A stretch of DNA of 64,000 nt, from NCBI GenBank assembly GCA_030654805.1, contig JAURWR010000072.1:1-64000 (forward strand), written 5' to 3'. The notes under the pieces are model-generated. The model was not told the DNA's origin, did not search any database, and saw only the letters and a program-made list of their open reading frames with translations. Each line of letters opens with the position of its first letter. Within the stretch, counting starts at the first letter, position 1. This document shows, in pieces, positions 55,567 to 64,000 of this stretch. The stretch is from Burkholderiaceae bacterium (GTDB lineage Bacteria; Pseudomonadota; Gammaproteobacteria; Burkholderiales; Burkholderiaceae_C). A program made the translations under genes and the position numbers.

Positions 55567-55758
55567 ATGCCATTTGCCCAGATTTACATGATCGAAGGCC
55601 GCAGTGAAGCGCAGAAGAAGGCGGTGATCGAGAAGGTCACGCAAGCGCTCGTCGAAGCGGTCGGTGCGCCCGTCAGCACCGTGCGCGTGCTGATCCAGGA
55701 AGTGCCCGCAGCGCATTGGGGCATTGCCGGCGTGTCGGCCAAGGACATGGGTCGCTAG
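55567..55758 (+). CDS. dmpI: 4-oxalocrotonate tautomerase
   Basis: A 63-residue tautomerase. After methionine removal the catalytic Pro-1 is exposed (PFAQIYMIEGRSEAQKKA), and the conserved Arg residues near 12 and 39 are present. It isomerises 4-oxalocrotonate for DmpH. AGGAG lies 9 bases before the ATG. It ends the catabolic operon; a GC hairpin without T-run (CCGGCGC/GCGCCGG, 55774-55797) follows. Confidence 0.95.
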   Translation: MPFAQIYMIEGRSEAQKKAVIEKVTQALVEAVGAPVSTVRVLIQEVPAAHWGIAGVSAKDMGR

Positions 55759-55878
55759 AGGGACAGAAGTCGCCCGGCGCGCGCAGTCCAGCGCCGGAAC
55801 TGAGTGGGTTTTGAAAGCGGGCCGCCACGGTGGCCGGGGCGGAGTCATGCCCTGAACAGAACGAAGCAAGGAGATGAC

Positions 55879-56823
55879 GTGCGAAGTCTGTGTGTGTGGA
55901 TGGTCGGGTCGGTGCTCGGCCTCGCGGCCTGTTCGTCGGAGCCCGATCTGAGCAGCGTTGCTGCGGCGGCGGCGCTGCCGGTGCAGCGTCACGACCTGAC
56001 GCAGGCGCTCGCCACCAACGGTCAAGTGGTGGTGGCGGGTACCCAGTCCGGCGTGGTGTTGGTCTCGGCCGACCAGGGCGCCAGCTGGATGCGTGAGCCA
56101 GCGCCGGGCGCGTCGATGCTGGGCCTGACCGCCTGCCCCGATGGCAGCTTCGTCGGCATCGATTTCTACAGCCGCGTCTGGTCGTCGGACACGCGGGGTC
56201 AACAGTGGAAATCGGTCAAGCTGGAGCGCCCGCACACGCCGCTGGCCGTGGCCTGCGATGCGGTGGGTGCGTGGTGGATCAGCGGCACCGGATCGCTGAT
56301 CGCGGTCAGCCGCGATCAGGGCGCCAGCTGGAGCGTCACTGACCAGGGCGAGGACGTGCAGTACACGACGCTTCAATTCGTCGACAAGGAATTTGGTGTT
56401 GCCACCGGAGAGTTTGGCAACGTGCTGGTCACCGAAGATGGCGGCACTACCTGGGCCAAGCGTCCTCCGGTACCGGGCGATTTCTATCCGTACGCGACGC
56501 TGTTCGCCAACCGAAACGACGGCTGGACCAGCGGCCTCGCGGGGCAAATCATGCAAACGCTCGACGGCGGTCGCACCTGGCAGCCGCAGAACAACGCGAC
56601 CGGCGCGCCGCTGTACCGGCTGTTCATGCACCACGGTGTGCCGCACGGCGTCGGCGCCGTCGGCACGGTGGCCCGCCTCGACGGTGACACATGGCGCGCC
56701 ATCGTCTACCCCGATGCAATGCCCGCTTCACTGGGTGCCGGCGTGTCGCTGGTCGGGCCTAACGCGTTACTGATTGGCGGACCCGCCGGCCTGCTGCGCC
56801 GAGTCGCCGCTGTCTCCAACTGA
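55879..56823 (+). CDS. YCF48-like beta-propeller lipoprotein
   Basis: A 314-residue exported protein. A lipoprotein signal ends at LAAC. Repeats of the BNR/YCF48 type follow (SADQGASW, SRDQGASW, TEDGGTTW, TLDGGRTW), implying a seven-bladed beta-propeller. GTG 55879 is chosen because AAGGAG lies 5 bases upstream. It precedes an RND transporter gene by 59 bases, a pairing seen in clusters with DUF1302 and DUF1329 genes. Its role is probably to support the transporter or envelope complex, but this is inference. Confidence 0.82.
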   Translation: MRSLCVWMVGSVLGLAACSSEPDLSSVAAAAALPVQRHDLTQALATNGQVVVAGTQSGVVLVSADQGASWMREPAPGASMLGLTACPDGSFVGIDFYSRVWSSDTRGQQWKSVKLERPHTPLAVACDAVGAWWISGTGSLIAVSRDQGASWSVTDQGEDVQYTTLQFVDKEFGVATGEFGNVLVTEDGGTTWAKRPPVPGDFYPYATLFANRNDGWTSGLAGQIMQTLDGGRTWQPQNNATGAPLYRLFMHHGVPHGVGAVGTVARLDGDTWRAIVYPDAMPASLGAGVSLVGPNALLIGGPAGLLRRVAAVSN

Positions 56824-56882
56824 CCTGAACAGCTGACCTGCCGCACGCAGCACTTCTGCTTCCCGAATCCGAGAACGTCCTC

Positions 56883-59315
56883 ATGATCGCCCCCGCTCGC
56901 AAAGTCATCACCCGCGTACTGCATCGCGGCGAAACCTGGCTGTTCGCCAACCCGAAGATCGTGCTGTCGATGATCTTCGCGGTCACGCTGCTGTTCGCGC
57001 TGGCGCTGCCGAAGCTGCGCATCTACTCCGACTTCTCCGACCTGCTGCCGCAGCAGCATGCGTACATCAAGGTCTACAACCGGTTGAAGGAAAACTTCGG
57101 CGGCGCCAACATGATCGTGATGTCGGTCGAGGTCGACCAGGGCACGATCTTCAACGACAAGACGCTGAAGCTGATCCACGAAGCGACGCAGGGCCTCGAC
57201 AACCTGCCGAGCGTCAACCACAACCTGGTGTCGTCGCTGACGCACCGCACCGCGCGCAAGGTCTACCTGTCGCGCGAAGGCGGTTTCGTGTCGGAGTCGT
57301 TCTACGACGCGCAAAAGCCTGAACGCAGCGCCGCCGAGCTGGAGCAACTGAAGAAGGACGTGGTCGCCAACCCGACGATCTACGGCCTGCTGGTCTCGCC
57401 CGACCTGAAGGCCGCGCTGATCAAGGCGCAGCTCAACGAAGGCGACATCGATTACCCGAAGACGTTCGCCGCGCTGCAAAAGGTGCGCGAGACGCTGGCA
57501 CAGCCCGGCCACACGATCCATGTGACCGGCAACCCGGTGCTGACCGGCTGGGTCTACACCTACCTGGGTCAGATCGTCCAGATCCTCGCCTACACGCTGC
57601 TGCTGATGGCGCTGCTGCTGATCCTGTACTTCAGGCGCTTCTACGGCATCGCGCTGTCGTCGATCTGCGGGCTCGGGTTCATGTCGATCATGGGCATCAA
57701 TCTGGAGCCGCTGTCGCTGCCGATCCCGTTCCTGATCGCCGCACGCGCCACCTCGCACGGCGTGCAACTGGTCTCGCGCTACTACGAGGAACTGGCGATC
57801 GTGCGCGACAGCAAGAAGGCTGCGCGCAACGCGCTCGACGCCTTGTTCCGGCCCGGTTCGCTGGCGATCATCGTCGACGCGGTCGGCATCGCGGTGCTGG
57901 TGCTGGGTGCCGCACCGTTCAACCACAAGCTCGGCATCGCGGCCGGCTTCTGGGGCTTTTCGGTGATCTGGACGGTGCACTTCATGGTGCCGCTGGCGCT
58001 GACCGTGCTGCCGCAACCGAAGCAGTTGCACAACGAAAATGAGGGCGTGCGCAAGGCGCTCGGCCGGATGATGGCCGCCACCGGCGGCACCGACGGTGGC
58101 GCGCGCGCGATCCTGCTGCTGGCGCTGGCGCTGTCGGTGGGCGGTGCGTACTTCGTCTCCAAGGTCAAGCTCGGCGAGTCGGAACCTGGCAGCCCGCTGC
58201 TGCACAAGACGCACGACTACAACGTCTCGACCACCGCGATCAACAACCGCTTCCCGGGATCGGAAGAACTGCATGTGTCGGTGCGCACCGACGAGAAGGG
58301 CGGCATCAAGCGGCCCGAGGTGCTGGCCGCGATCGAGCGCTTCCAGGCTCACATGCTGAGCGACCCCGGATTGGGTGGCACCAAGGCGCTGCCGGGCGTC
58401 GTGCGCGTGGTCAACCGACTGACGCACAACGACGACCCGCGCTGGTACCAGTTGCCCGACAACGCGGCCGAGATCGGCGGGCTGATGTTCGCCTACCTCG
58501 CGTCGAGCCCGATCCCCGGCGCGCTGAAAGAGTTCGTCACCGCCGACGAGAACGAGGTCAACGTCGTCTTCTATTACAAGGACCACCAGGCCGATACCGT
58601 GGCGCGCATCGTCGCGCTGGCGCAGCAGGGCATCCGCCAGATCGAGGGCGAGGTGCCCGGCCTGCACATCGAACTCGGCGGCGGAATCATCGGCGTCACC
58701 GCGGCCGGCAACCAGGCGCTGCACACCGACCACATGATCATCATCCCGGCGGTGATGCTGATCGCCTTCGCGCTGGTGATGGTCTATTACCAGAGCATTC
58801 ACGCCGGCTGGCTGATGGTGCTGCCGATGCTGTTCTCGACGCTGATGACCTATGCCTACATGGGCTGGGCGCAGATCGGCATCAGCGTGAACACCGTGCC
58901 TGTGATCGCGGTGGGGGTCGGCGTCGGCATCGACTACGCGGTGTATTTCATGGACCGCATCCGTGAAGAAATGACACGCACCCGGAGCATTCACCAGGCG
59001 GTCATCACTGCGGTTGCGACCACCGGCTATGCGGTGTCCTTCACTGCGGTCACGCTGATCGCCGGTGTCGTGATGTGGATATTCATGTCAGACCTGCGCT
59101 TCCAGTCAGACGCCGCAGTGCTGCTTTCTTTCATGCTGATCGTCAATGCCCTGGCGGCGATGTTCATCGTCCCTGCCTGGTGTGTCGTCTTCAAGCCGCA
59201 CTTCGTGGTGGCGACGCACTACGACGCCGACGGTGTGCTCGAGGAGGACGAGGTGCGGGCGATTTCCCACAAGGAGATCGGCGAGCGACCGCAGCCGAGT
59301 GCGACCGCCGTTTAG
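56883..59315 (+). CDS. RND/MMPL family transporter
   Basis: An 810-residue inner-membrane protein with twelve helices in two halves of six, each preceded by a large periplasmic loop (about 45-230 and 430-600). Conserved stretches include GLGFMSIMGINLEPLSLPIP and VGVGVGIDYAVYFMDRIREE. It is shorter than AcrB-type pumps and closer to the MMPL/HpnN-like group. No membrane-fusion gene is nearby. With the flanking YCF48, DUF1302 and DUF1329 genes it may move hydrophobic compounds or lipids across the envelope. Confidence 0.88.
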   Translation: MIAPARKVITRVLHRGETWLFANPKIVLSMIFAVTLLFALALPKLRIYSDFSDLLPQQHAYIKVYNRLKENFGGANMIVMSVEVDQGTIFNDKTLKLIHEATQGLDNLPSVNHNLVSSLTHRTARKVYLSREGGFVSESFYDAQKPERSAAELEQLKKDVVANPTIYGLLVSPDLKAALIKAQLNEGDIDYPKTFAALQKVRETLAQPGHTIHVTGNPVLTGWVYTYLGQIVQILAYTLLLMALLLILYFRRFYGIALSSICGLGFMSIMGINLEPLSLPIPFLIAARATSHGVQLVSRYYEELAIVRDSKKAARNALDALFRPGSLAIIVDAVGIAVLVLGAAPFNHKLGIAAGFWGFSVIWTVHFMVPLALTVLPQPKQLHNENEGVRKALGRMMAATGGTDGGARAILLLALALSVGGAYFVSKVKLGESEPGSPLLHKTHDYNVSTTAINNRFPGSEELHVSVRTDEKGGIKRPEVLAAIERFQAHMLSDPGLGGTKALPGVVRVVNRLTHNDDPRWYQLPDNAAEIGGLMFAYLASSPIPGALKEFVTADENEVNVVFYYKDHQADTVARIVALAQQGIRQIEGEVPGLHIELGGGIIGVTAAGNQALHTDHMIIIPAVMLIAFALVMVYYQSIHAGWLMVLPMLFSTLMTYAYMGWAQIGISVNTVPVIAVGVGVGIDYAVYFMDRIREEMTRTRSIHQAVITAVATTGYAVSFTAVTLIAGVVMWIFMSDLRFQSDAAVLLSFMLIVNALAAMFIVPAWCVVFKPHFVVATHYDADGVLEEDEVRAISHKEIGERPQPSATAV

Positions 59316-59421
59316 GCGGGGATTCGCAGATGAAACGACCCGGCCATCCGTCGCCCGCGTCCCTCGGGACGCGTTGCGGAAGGTGAGCACGACAAGAAAC
59401 CCCAACGACAGGAGACAAGAC

Positions 59422-61476
59422 ATGACACCGAATGGGACAAGCGACGGATCGCGCAGAAGCATCCGTCGAGCGGGCCGAGGCGCCGCGAAACGATGGGCGT
59501 TGATGGCCTGCGCGGCTGGCGCCTTCAGTGGCGCCGGTGCACAGGGCACCGCCAATGCTTTGCCCGGACTGGGCGAGGAAAGCGAGCCCTGGAAGGTCGA
59601 TTTCTATTACGAGAACGACACGCACGCCCGTGGCAAGGACGCCACCGGTTCGCACGTCGGTTTGTCGAAGTTCCGCAACACCGCGCAGATCGAAGCCGAC
59701 AAGAAGTTCACTGGTGGTTGGTCGTTCCGCAGCATCTTGCGTGGAACGTTCGACGGCGTTTATCGCATGAACGACGATGAATACGGCCGCAAGGCCGGTG
59801 GATCGATCATGCTGGAAAGTACTGCCGGGGGTGCACGGCTGCCGGCAGCCTACGGTGGCCTGGGCGCGTCTTCCGGCGGTTTGGTCGTCGACCACGACAC
59901 CGTGGCCGGCCTCGGGCTCGTCAACAACAAGTTCCTCAACAGCGCGGACCTGCTGGCCCGCAGTCCGAATGCCGGACTGCGTGTGCTGGGCGACCGCTGG
60001 CACCCCATCAACGGGGGCGTGGCGTTTGCGACGCCGGTGCGGCCTTGTGACACCGATCGCCGCGGCTGCGCCAACTTCGGCGGCTATGGCAACAGCAGCC
60101 GATCGGACCTCGAGTCGCCCGAGTTCAACGAACGGCTCGACTTCATCCGCGAAGCCTATGTGCGCAACACCGTCCAGCTCGAAGACGGCAAGTCGTTGTT
60201 CCTGAAGCTGGGCAAGCAACAGGTGGTGTGGGGTCGCACGGACCTGTTCCGCGTGCTCGACGTCATCAACCCGGTCGACTACTCCCGCAACAACATCTAC
60301 GACGAACTGCAGGACATCCGCATCCCGATGTGGATCGCGCAGGCCGAGTACCGCATGGGTGGCGGTGACATCCTGCAGGAGCGCAATCTGCAAGTGGTCT
60401 GGAACTTCGACAAGTTCAGGCCGAACAACCTCGGGCAGTGCGGCACGGCCAACGTGATCCTGGATGCGGGCTGCTTCTTCCGCGGCATGAAGAACCTGTG
60501 GGACAACGGCGGCACGGTGGCGAACTTCGCCAACGTCGGCCCCGGCACACTGCTGGCGACCAATTTCGGCCCGGGACAGATCGGCTTGAACAAGGTGCAC
60601 TTGCCGAGCTGGAGCCTGAAGAACACCCAGCTTGGAGTCAAGTTCGAGGGCGTCACCAAAGAGGGCGTGTCGTTCTCGCTGAACGCGCTGACCTACCGCT
60701 CGCAATTGCCATCTCTGCACGGCGGCAAGCGCGCGGTGAATGGGTTCACCGGCGAGTTTCGCGACGCCTGGCCCTATCTGATCTCGTTCGACATGGAGTT
60801 TCCTCGGGTTCACCTGATCGGCGGATCGATGGACTTCCATGTCGAGAGCGTCGGTGCGGCTTTCCGGGTGGAGGCTGCGGTGACCGAGGGTGAAGAGTTC
60901 GCCAACACGCTCAAGCCGAAGCTCTACTCGAAGAACAATGTGTTCCGCAGCGTGATCGGCGTGGACAGGCCGACCTTCGTGCCGTTCATCAGCGAGACGC
61001 GCACCACCCTGTTCTCGGGTCAGTTGTTCTACCAGCACATCTTCGACCACCAGCTCAAGAACGGCCAGTTCGGCCCCGTCGGCATGCCCGACTGGGAAGA
61101 CAACGCGATCGCCACCTTGCTGGTCAAGGCGTTCCTGATGAACGACCGCCTGAGCCCACAGGTGATCTTCGCGCGCGACTTCCGTGCGAAGGCCATGGCG
61201 GCTGCTCCGTCGCTCGAATGGTTGTACAGCGACAACCTGAAGCTCACGGTGGGCGGCAACTTCAAGCTGGGCACCACCCGCGCCGACAAGTTCGACGATT
61301 GCCGGGCCTGCAATCCGTGGGGGCCGTTCACCGCACCCGTGGGCGATTCCGATCCGATGACCGCGTTCTCGCGCGGACTTGGTGGCTTCGAGCCGCTCGG
61401 CCGGTTCCGTGCCGGCCCGATCGGTGCCGCCTTCAAGGAAGACGAAGTCTTCGTCAGCCTGCGCTACAAATTCTGA
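59422..61476 (+). CDS. DUF1302 family outer-membrane protein
   Basis: A 684-residue protein with an N-terminal signal preceded by a basic stretch (RRSIRRAGRGAAKRWALMA) and a body typical of DUF1302: FYYENDTHARGKD, LKLGKQQVVWGRTDLFRVLD, INPVDYSRNNI and a terminal FVSLRYKF that ends in phenylalanine, as outer-membrane barrels do. AGGAGA precedes ATG 59422. Its function is not established; the family is found with DUF1329 genes in hydrocarbon and steroid degraders. Confidence 0.88.
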   Translation: MTPNGTSDGSRRSIRRAGRGAAKRWALMACAAGAFSGAGAQGTANALPGLGEESEPWKVDFYYENDTHARGKDATGSHVGLSKFRNTAQIEADKKFTGGWSFRSILRGTFDGVYRMNDDEYGRKAGGSIMLESTAGGARLPAAYGGLGASSGGLVVDHDTVAGLGLVNNKFLNSADLLARSPNAGLRVLGDRWHPINGGVAFATPVRPCDTDRRGCANFGGYGNSSRSDLESPEFNERLDFIREAYVRNTVQLEDGKSLFLKLGKQQVVWGRTDLFRVLDVINPVDYSRNNIYDELQDIRIPMWIAQAEYRMGGGDILQERNLQVVWNFDKFRPNNLGQCGTANVILDAGCFFRGMKNLWDNGGTVANFANVGPGTLLATNFGPGQIGLNKVHLPSWSLKNTQLGVKFEGVTKEGVSFSLNALTYRSQLPSLHGGKRAVNGFTGEFRDAWPYLISFDMEFPRVHLIGGSMDFHVESVGAAFRVEAAVTEGEEFANTLKPKLYSKNNVFRSVIGVDRPTFVPFISETRTTLFSGQLFYQHIFDHQLKNGQFGPVGMPDWEDNAIATLLVKAFLMNDRLSPQVIFARDFRAKAMAAAPSLEWLYSDNLKLTVGGNFKLGTTRADKFDDCRACNPWGPFTAPVGDSDPMTAFSRGLGGFEPLGRFRAGPIGAAFKEDEVFVSLRYKF

Positions 61477-61493
61477 ACACCAGGAGACCTGTC

Positions 61494-62801
61494 ATGAAGA
61501 AATCACTCACTGCGATCGCGATGGCCGGCGCGCTGTTGTCCAGCGCAGCATTCGCCGCCTCCGAAGCCGATGTCGACGCGTCGTTCAAGCCCTACAAGTC
61601 CGGGGTGCCCAGCTTCCCCGGGCTGACGCCCGGCACGGTGGTCAGCAAGGCCAACGTCGAACAGTTCAAGGATGCACTCGACGAAGGCCTGTACACGCTG
61701 GTCAAGAACGGCTGGACCGAACTGAAGGTCGGTGCCACCACCTCCTTCGATCTCGAGCCGAACTACGTCGAAGCCACGCGCAAGAACATCAACAAGGCCA
61801 AGCTGGGCGCGAAGACCGGCGAGATCAGCGGCTTCGTCGCAGGGCGGCCCTTCCCCGAGGAGCCCAGCCTGAGCGACCCGCAGGCCGGCGACAAGATCGC
61901 GTGGAATTACAAGTACGGCATCAACTGGGGCGACAACGCGGCGATCTATCCGTTCTACTGGAAGTACCGCAACCTCACGACTGCTCAGGTCGAGCGGCAG
62001 ATCAAGTTCAACTTCCATTTCCTGAACTTCCAGCACCGCGTGCGCTACGAGCCGATTCCGGAGGTGACACCCAACCCGGCCAACCTGTTCCGTGGGATCT
62101 ACGTCAATGTGCTGGAACCGCAGGACCTGAAGAACACGCAGTTGCTGATCCAGATCAACGGTGACGACACGAAGCTCAGCGAAGGCTACCTGTACCTCGG
62201 ATTCCAGCGTCGCGTGCGTCGCCTGGCGACCGGGCAGACGACCGATGCCTTCCTCGGTTCCGATCTGATGATCGAGGACTTCGAGGGCTACAACGGCCGC
62301 ATCTCGGACATGAAGTGGACCTACAAGGGCACCAAGAACATCCTGATGCCGTACTACAACCACAACGACCAGAAGCTCGCCACCGACATGCCACCCGAAG
62401 CCGACGGCTACAAGTTCATCAACTTCGGCGGGCAGGGTGGTTGCTTCCCGGACATCACCTGGCAGTTGCGCAAGGTCTACGTGGTCGAAGCCTCGCCGGT
62501 GAATCCGTCACACCCGGTCAGCAAGCGCGTGTTCCACATCGACGCGCAGGTCTACAACATCAACCGCACGCTGATCTACGACCGCAAGGGCGAGCTGTGG
62601 AAATCGTGGACCATCGGCAAGTCGCACCCCGACTTCCATCTGCCGGTCAACAAGGGCAGCGGCATCGCGATCGACGACTCGTTCTCTATGGTCGACATGC
62701 AGAGCAAGCACTGCACGACCGGCCAGTTCAAAGGCCAGGTCGAGTCGAAACTCAATCCACCGAGCCTGTTCCAGGTGCAGAACCTGCGCGGCGGCGATTG
62801 A
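61494..62801 (+). CDS. DUF1329 family periplasmic protein
   Basis: A 435-residue protein with a clear signal peptide (KKSLTAIAMAGALLSSAAFA). The DUF1329 body follows with KNGWTELKVGATTSFDL, YLYLGFQRRVRRLATGQTTD and DAQVYNINRTLIYDRKGELW. The fold resembles lipoprotein-carrier (LolA/LolB-like) proteins, so it may ferry a hydrophobic molecule between the RND protein and the DUF1302 barrel. It starts 17 bases after the DUF1302 gene with AGGAG upstream. Confidence 0.88.
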   Translation: MKKSLTAIAMAGALLSSAAFAASEADVDASFKPYKSGVPSFPGLTPGTVVSKANVEQFKDALDEGLYTLVKNGWTELKVGATTSFDLEPNYVEATRKNINKAKLGAKTGEISGFVAGRPFPEEPSLSDPQAGDKIAWNYKYGINWGDNAAIYPFYWKYRNLTTAQVERQIKFNFHFLNFQHRVRYEPIPEVTPNPANLFRGIYVNVLEPQDLKNTQLLIQINGDDTKLSEGYLYLGFQRRVRRLATGQTTDAFLGSDLMIEDFEGYNGRISDMKWTYKGTKNILMPYYNHNDQKLATDMPPEADGYKFINFGGQGGCFPDITWQLRKVYVVEASPVNPSHPVSKRVFHIDAQVYNINRTLIYDRKGELWKSWTIGKSHPDFHLPVNKGSGIAIDDSFSMVDMQSKHCTTGQFKGQVESKLNPPSLFQVQNLRGGD

Positions 62802-62981
62802 GTTGTTCAAGGCGACGCCGATCTCGCTGCCGTAGTACTCAATTTAGAGTTAAGCGGCTTGATCAGCGTCGCTCCTGGAATTCAAGCTGTCCGGTTCTTA
62901 TCATCGAGTCGGACGGGGTCCGCCTTCGGCGTTTTGCCCCAGCGATTCAACGCGACTCCAGCACGGCGGTGGTATCCGCGT

Positions 62982-63011
62982 CTGTCACCGGCGGGTTTTT
63001 GAGCCTATATT
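62982..63011 (+). promoter_or_regulatory. possible sigma-70 promoter of the CBS-domain gene
   Basis: CTGTCA (62982-62987) and TATATT (63006-63011) are separated by 18 bases and lie 34 bases before the ATG. The -10 is good, the -35 is weak. The remainder of the 243-base gap from 62802 shows no gene. Confidence 0.4.
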
Positions 63012-63044
63012 GGCGACGTTTACGACTCCCGCGAGGAGAACAAC

Positions 63045-63530
63045 ATGAAGGTTTCCCAGATTCTGACCGCCAAGAAGGGCGGCACCCTGTTCACCGTTTC
63101 GTCCGACACCGCGCTGTCGGAGGCCCTGAAGACGATGGCCGACAAGGACATCGGTTCGCTGGTCGTCATGGATCACGGCGACCTCGTCGGCATGCTGACC
63201 TTCCGCGAGGTGATCCAGGCCATCGTGCGCAACGGCGGCTCGGTGGGCTCGCTGATCGTCCGCACCGTGATGGACGATGCTCCGCTGACCTGCACGCCTG
63301 ACACCGACATGGACGAGGTGCGCCGCATGATGCTCGGCCGCCATGCGCGCTACATGCCGGTGATGACGCAGCGCACGCTGATGGGCGTGATCTCGTTCTA
63401 CGACGTCGCGAAGGCCGTGGTTGATTCGCAGGATTTCGAGAACCGCATGCTCAAGGCCTACATCCGCGACTGGCCGGCCGAAGACACCGCGCAGGCCGCT
63501 GCCACGGCGGACGGCACGCCCGCACCCTGA
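63045..63530 (+). CDS. protein with two CBS domains
   Basis: A 161-residue soluble protein made of a CBS pair: residues 1-65 ([36 protein letters not shown]) and 75-140 ([32 protein letters not shown]). Stand-alone CBS pairs bind adenine nucleotides and act as energy sensors for partners. The partner is unknown. GAGGAG precedes the ATG, and a strong terminator follows. Confidence 0.9.
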   Translation: MKVSQILTAKKGGTLFTVSSDTALSEALKTMADKDIGSLVVMDHGDLVGMLTFREVIQAIVRNGGSVGSLIVRTVMDDAPLTCTPDTDMDEVRRMMLGRHARYMPVMTQRTLMGVISFYDVAKAVVDSQDFENRMLKAYIRDWPAEDTAQAAATADGTPAP

Positions 63531-63568
63531 GGCTGATTGTTTCGCGGCCTGTGGTGCCGCCGAACCTG

Positions 63569-63594
63569 ACACCGCCGCCAGGCGGTGTTTTTTT
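63569..63594 (+). terminator. Rho-independent terminator after the CBS-domain gene
   Basis: ACACCGCC and GGCGGTGT are perfect 8-base arms with a GCCA loop, followed by an unbroken T-run. It separates the CBS gene from aroC. Confidence 0.9.
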
Positions 63595-63672
63595 GCCCGC
63601 TATGCTTGCGGCCTTGCCCGGCGGATCGATCCGACCGCCTCGTCCCCACGCCTCCATCGAAAGCCCGTCGCC

Positions 63673-64000
63673 ATGTCCGGCAGCACCCTCGGCCACCTGT
63701 TCTGTGTCACCAACTTCGGCGAGTCCCACGGCCCGGCCATCGGTTGCGTGATCGATGGGTGCCCGCCCGGAAGGGTGCTGTCCGAGGCCGACATCCAGCC
63801 CGAGCTCGACCGACGCCGTCCGGGCACCAGCCGCCACGTCACCCAGCGCAACGAGCCCGATGCGGTCGAGATCCTGTCCGGCGTTTACGAGGGCAAGACC
63901 ACCGGCACGCCGATCTGCCTGCTGATCCGCAACACCGACCAGCGCAGCAAGGACTACGGCAACATCCTGCAGACGTTCCGTCCGGGCCACGCCGACTACA
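63673..64000 (+). CDS. aroC: chorismate synthase, N-terminal part
   Basis: The first 109 codons of a gene that runs off the window. The start [20 protein letters not shown] contains the signature [18 protein letters not shown], and [20 protein letters not shown] follows. Chorismate synthase makes chorismate from EPSP using reduced FMN, the last common step of aromatic amino-acid synthesis. Confidence 0.95.
   Translation, partial: MSGSTLGHLFCVTNFGESHGPAIGCVIDGCPPGRVLSEADIQPELDRRRPGTSRHVTQRNEPDAVEILSGVYEGKTTGTPICLLIRNTDQRSKDYGNILQTFRPGHADY

Overview
This window looks like chromosomal DNA of a betaproteobacterium, most likely a Burkholderiales member of the Leptothrix/Rubrivivax/Methylibium type. 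The basis is very high G+C coding sequence, the gene order exbB-exbD-lpxK-Trm112-kdsB-adk, GC-rich hairpin repeats of the kind common between Burkholderiales genes, and a complete dmp-type phenol hydroxylase and meta-cleavage pathway. The species is inferred only to this level. No rRNA, tRNA or CRISPR array was seen.

Layout. (1) 1-6435: assimilatory nitrate/nitrite reduction: end of nirB, nirD, a cytoplasmic molybdopterin nitrate reductase (nasA type), a fused DmsB-DmsC-like iron-sulfur/membrane subunit, and a siroheme methyltransferase. (2) 6539-10232: cell-wall and housekeeping genes (dacB, small membrane protein, tadA, ldcA). (3) 10232-22920: a probable outer-to-inner-membrane peptide import locus: a Yej-like ABC transporter (binding protein, two permeases, double ATPase), then a TonB-dependent receptor with its own TonB, ExbB and two ExbD proteins. 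(4) 22996-26890, minus strand: adk, kdsB, Trm112-like, lpxK and a second ExbD/ExbB pair. (5) 27286-31244: xseA, sodB, DUF192 gene, icd.

(6) 31419-39789 is an accessory region. It starts just after icd with a tyrosine integrase carrying three inactivating lesions. It then holds an HPF/RaiA-like gene, a TerB-like gene, an NhaR-type LysR regulator divergent from a membrane protein plus an SbtA-type bicarbonate permease, a TerC-ExoD pair, a frame-shifted CopD-type gene and about 740 bases of non-coding sequence.

(7) 39790-55758 is the phenol catabolic cluster. A DmpR/MopR-type sigma-54 activator, keeping the zinc and phenol ligands in register, precedes a DmpR-type palindrome and a perfectly spaced -24/-12 promoter. 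Then come dmpKLMNOP (phenol to catechol). A divergent LysR gene with an ATAC-N7-GTAT operator follows, then dmpQ, dmpB, a GlcG-like gene and dmpCDEFGHI (catechol to pyruvate and acetyl-CoA). The operon is therefore split between two regulators.

(8) 55879-62801: a YCF48-like lipoprotein, an RND/MMPL exporter, a DUF1302 outer-membrane protein and a DUF1329 periplasmic protein, a combination associated with degraders of hydrophobic compounds and poorly characterised. (9) 63045-64000: a two-CBS-domain protein and the start of aroC.

The points most worth following are the membrane-linked assimilatory nitrate reductase, the self-contained TonB-plus-ABC peptide route with a His-rich LdcA, the two-regulator phenol pathway, the RND/DUF1302/DUF1329 module next to it, and the SbtA-TerC-ExoD-CopD island beside a dead integrase.
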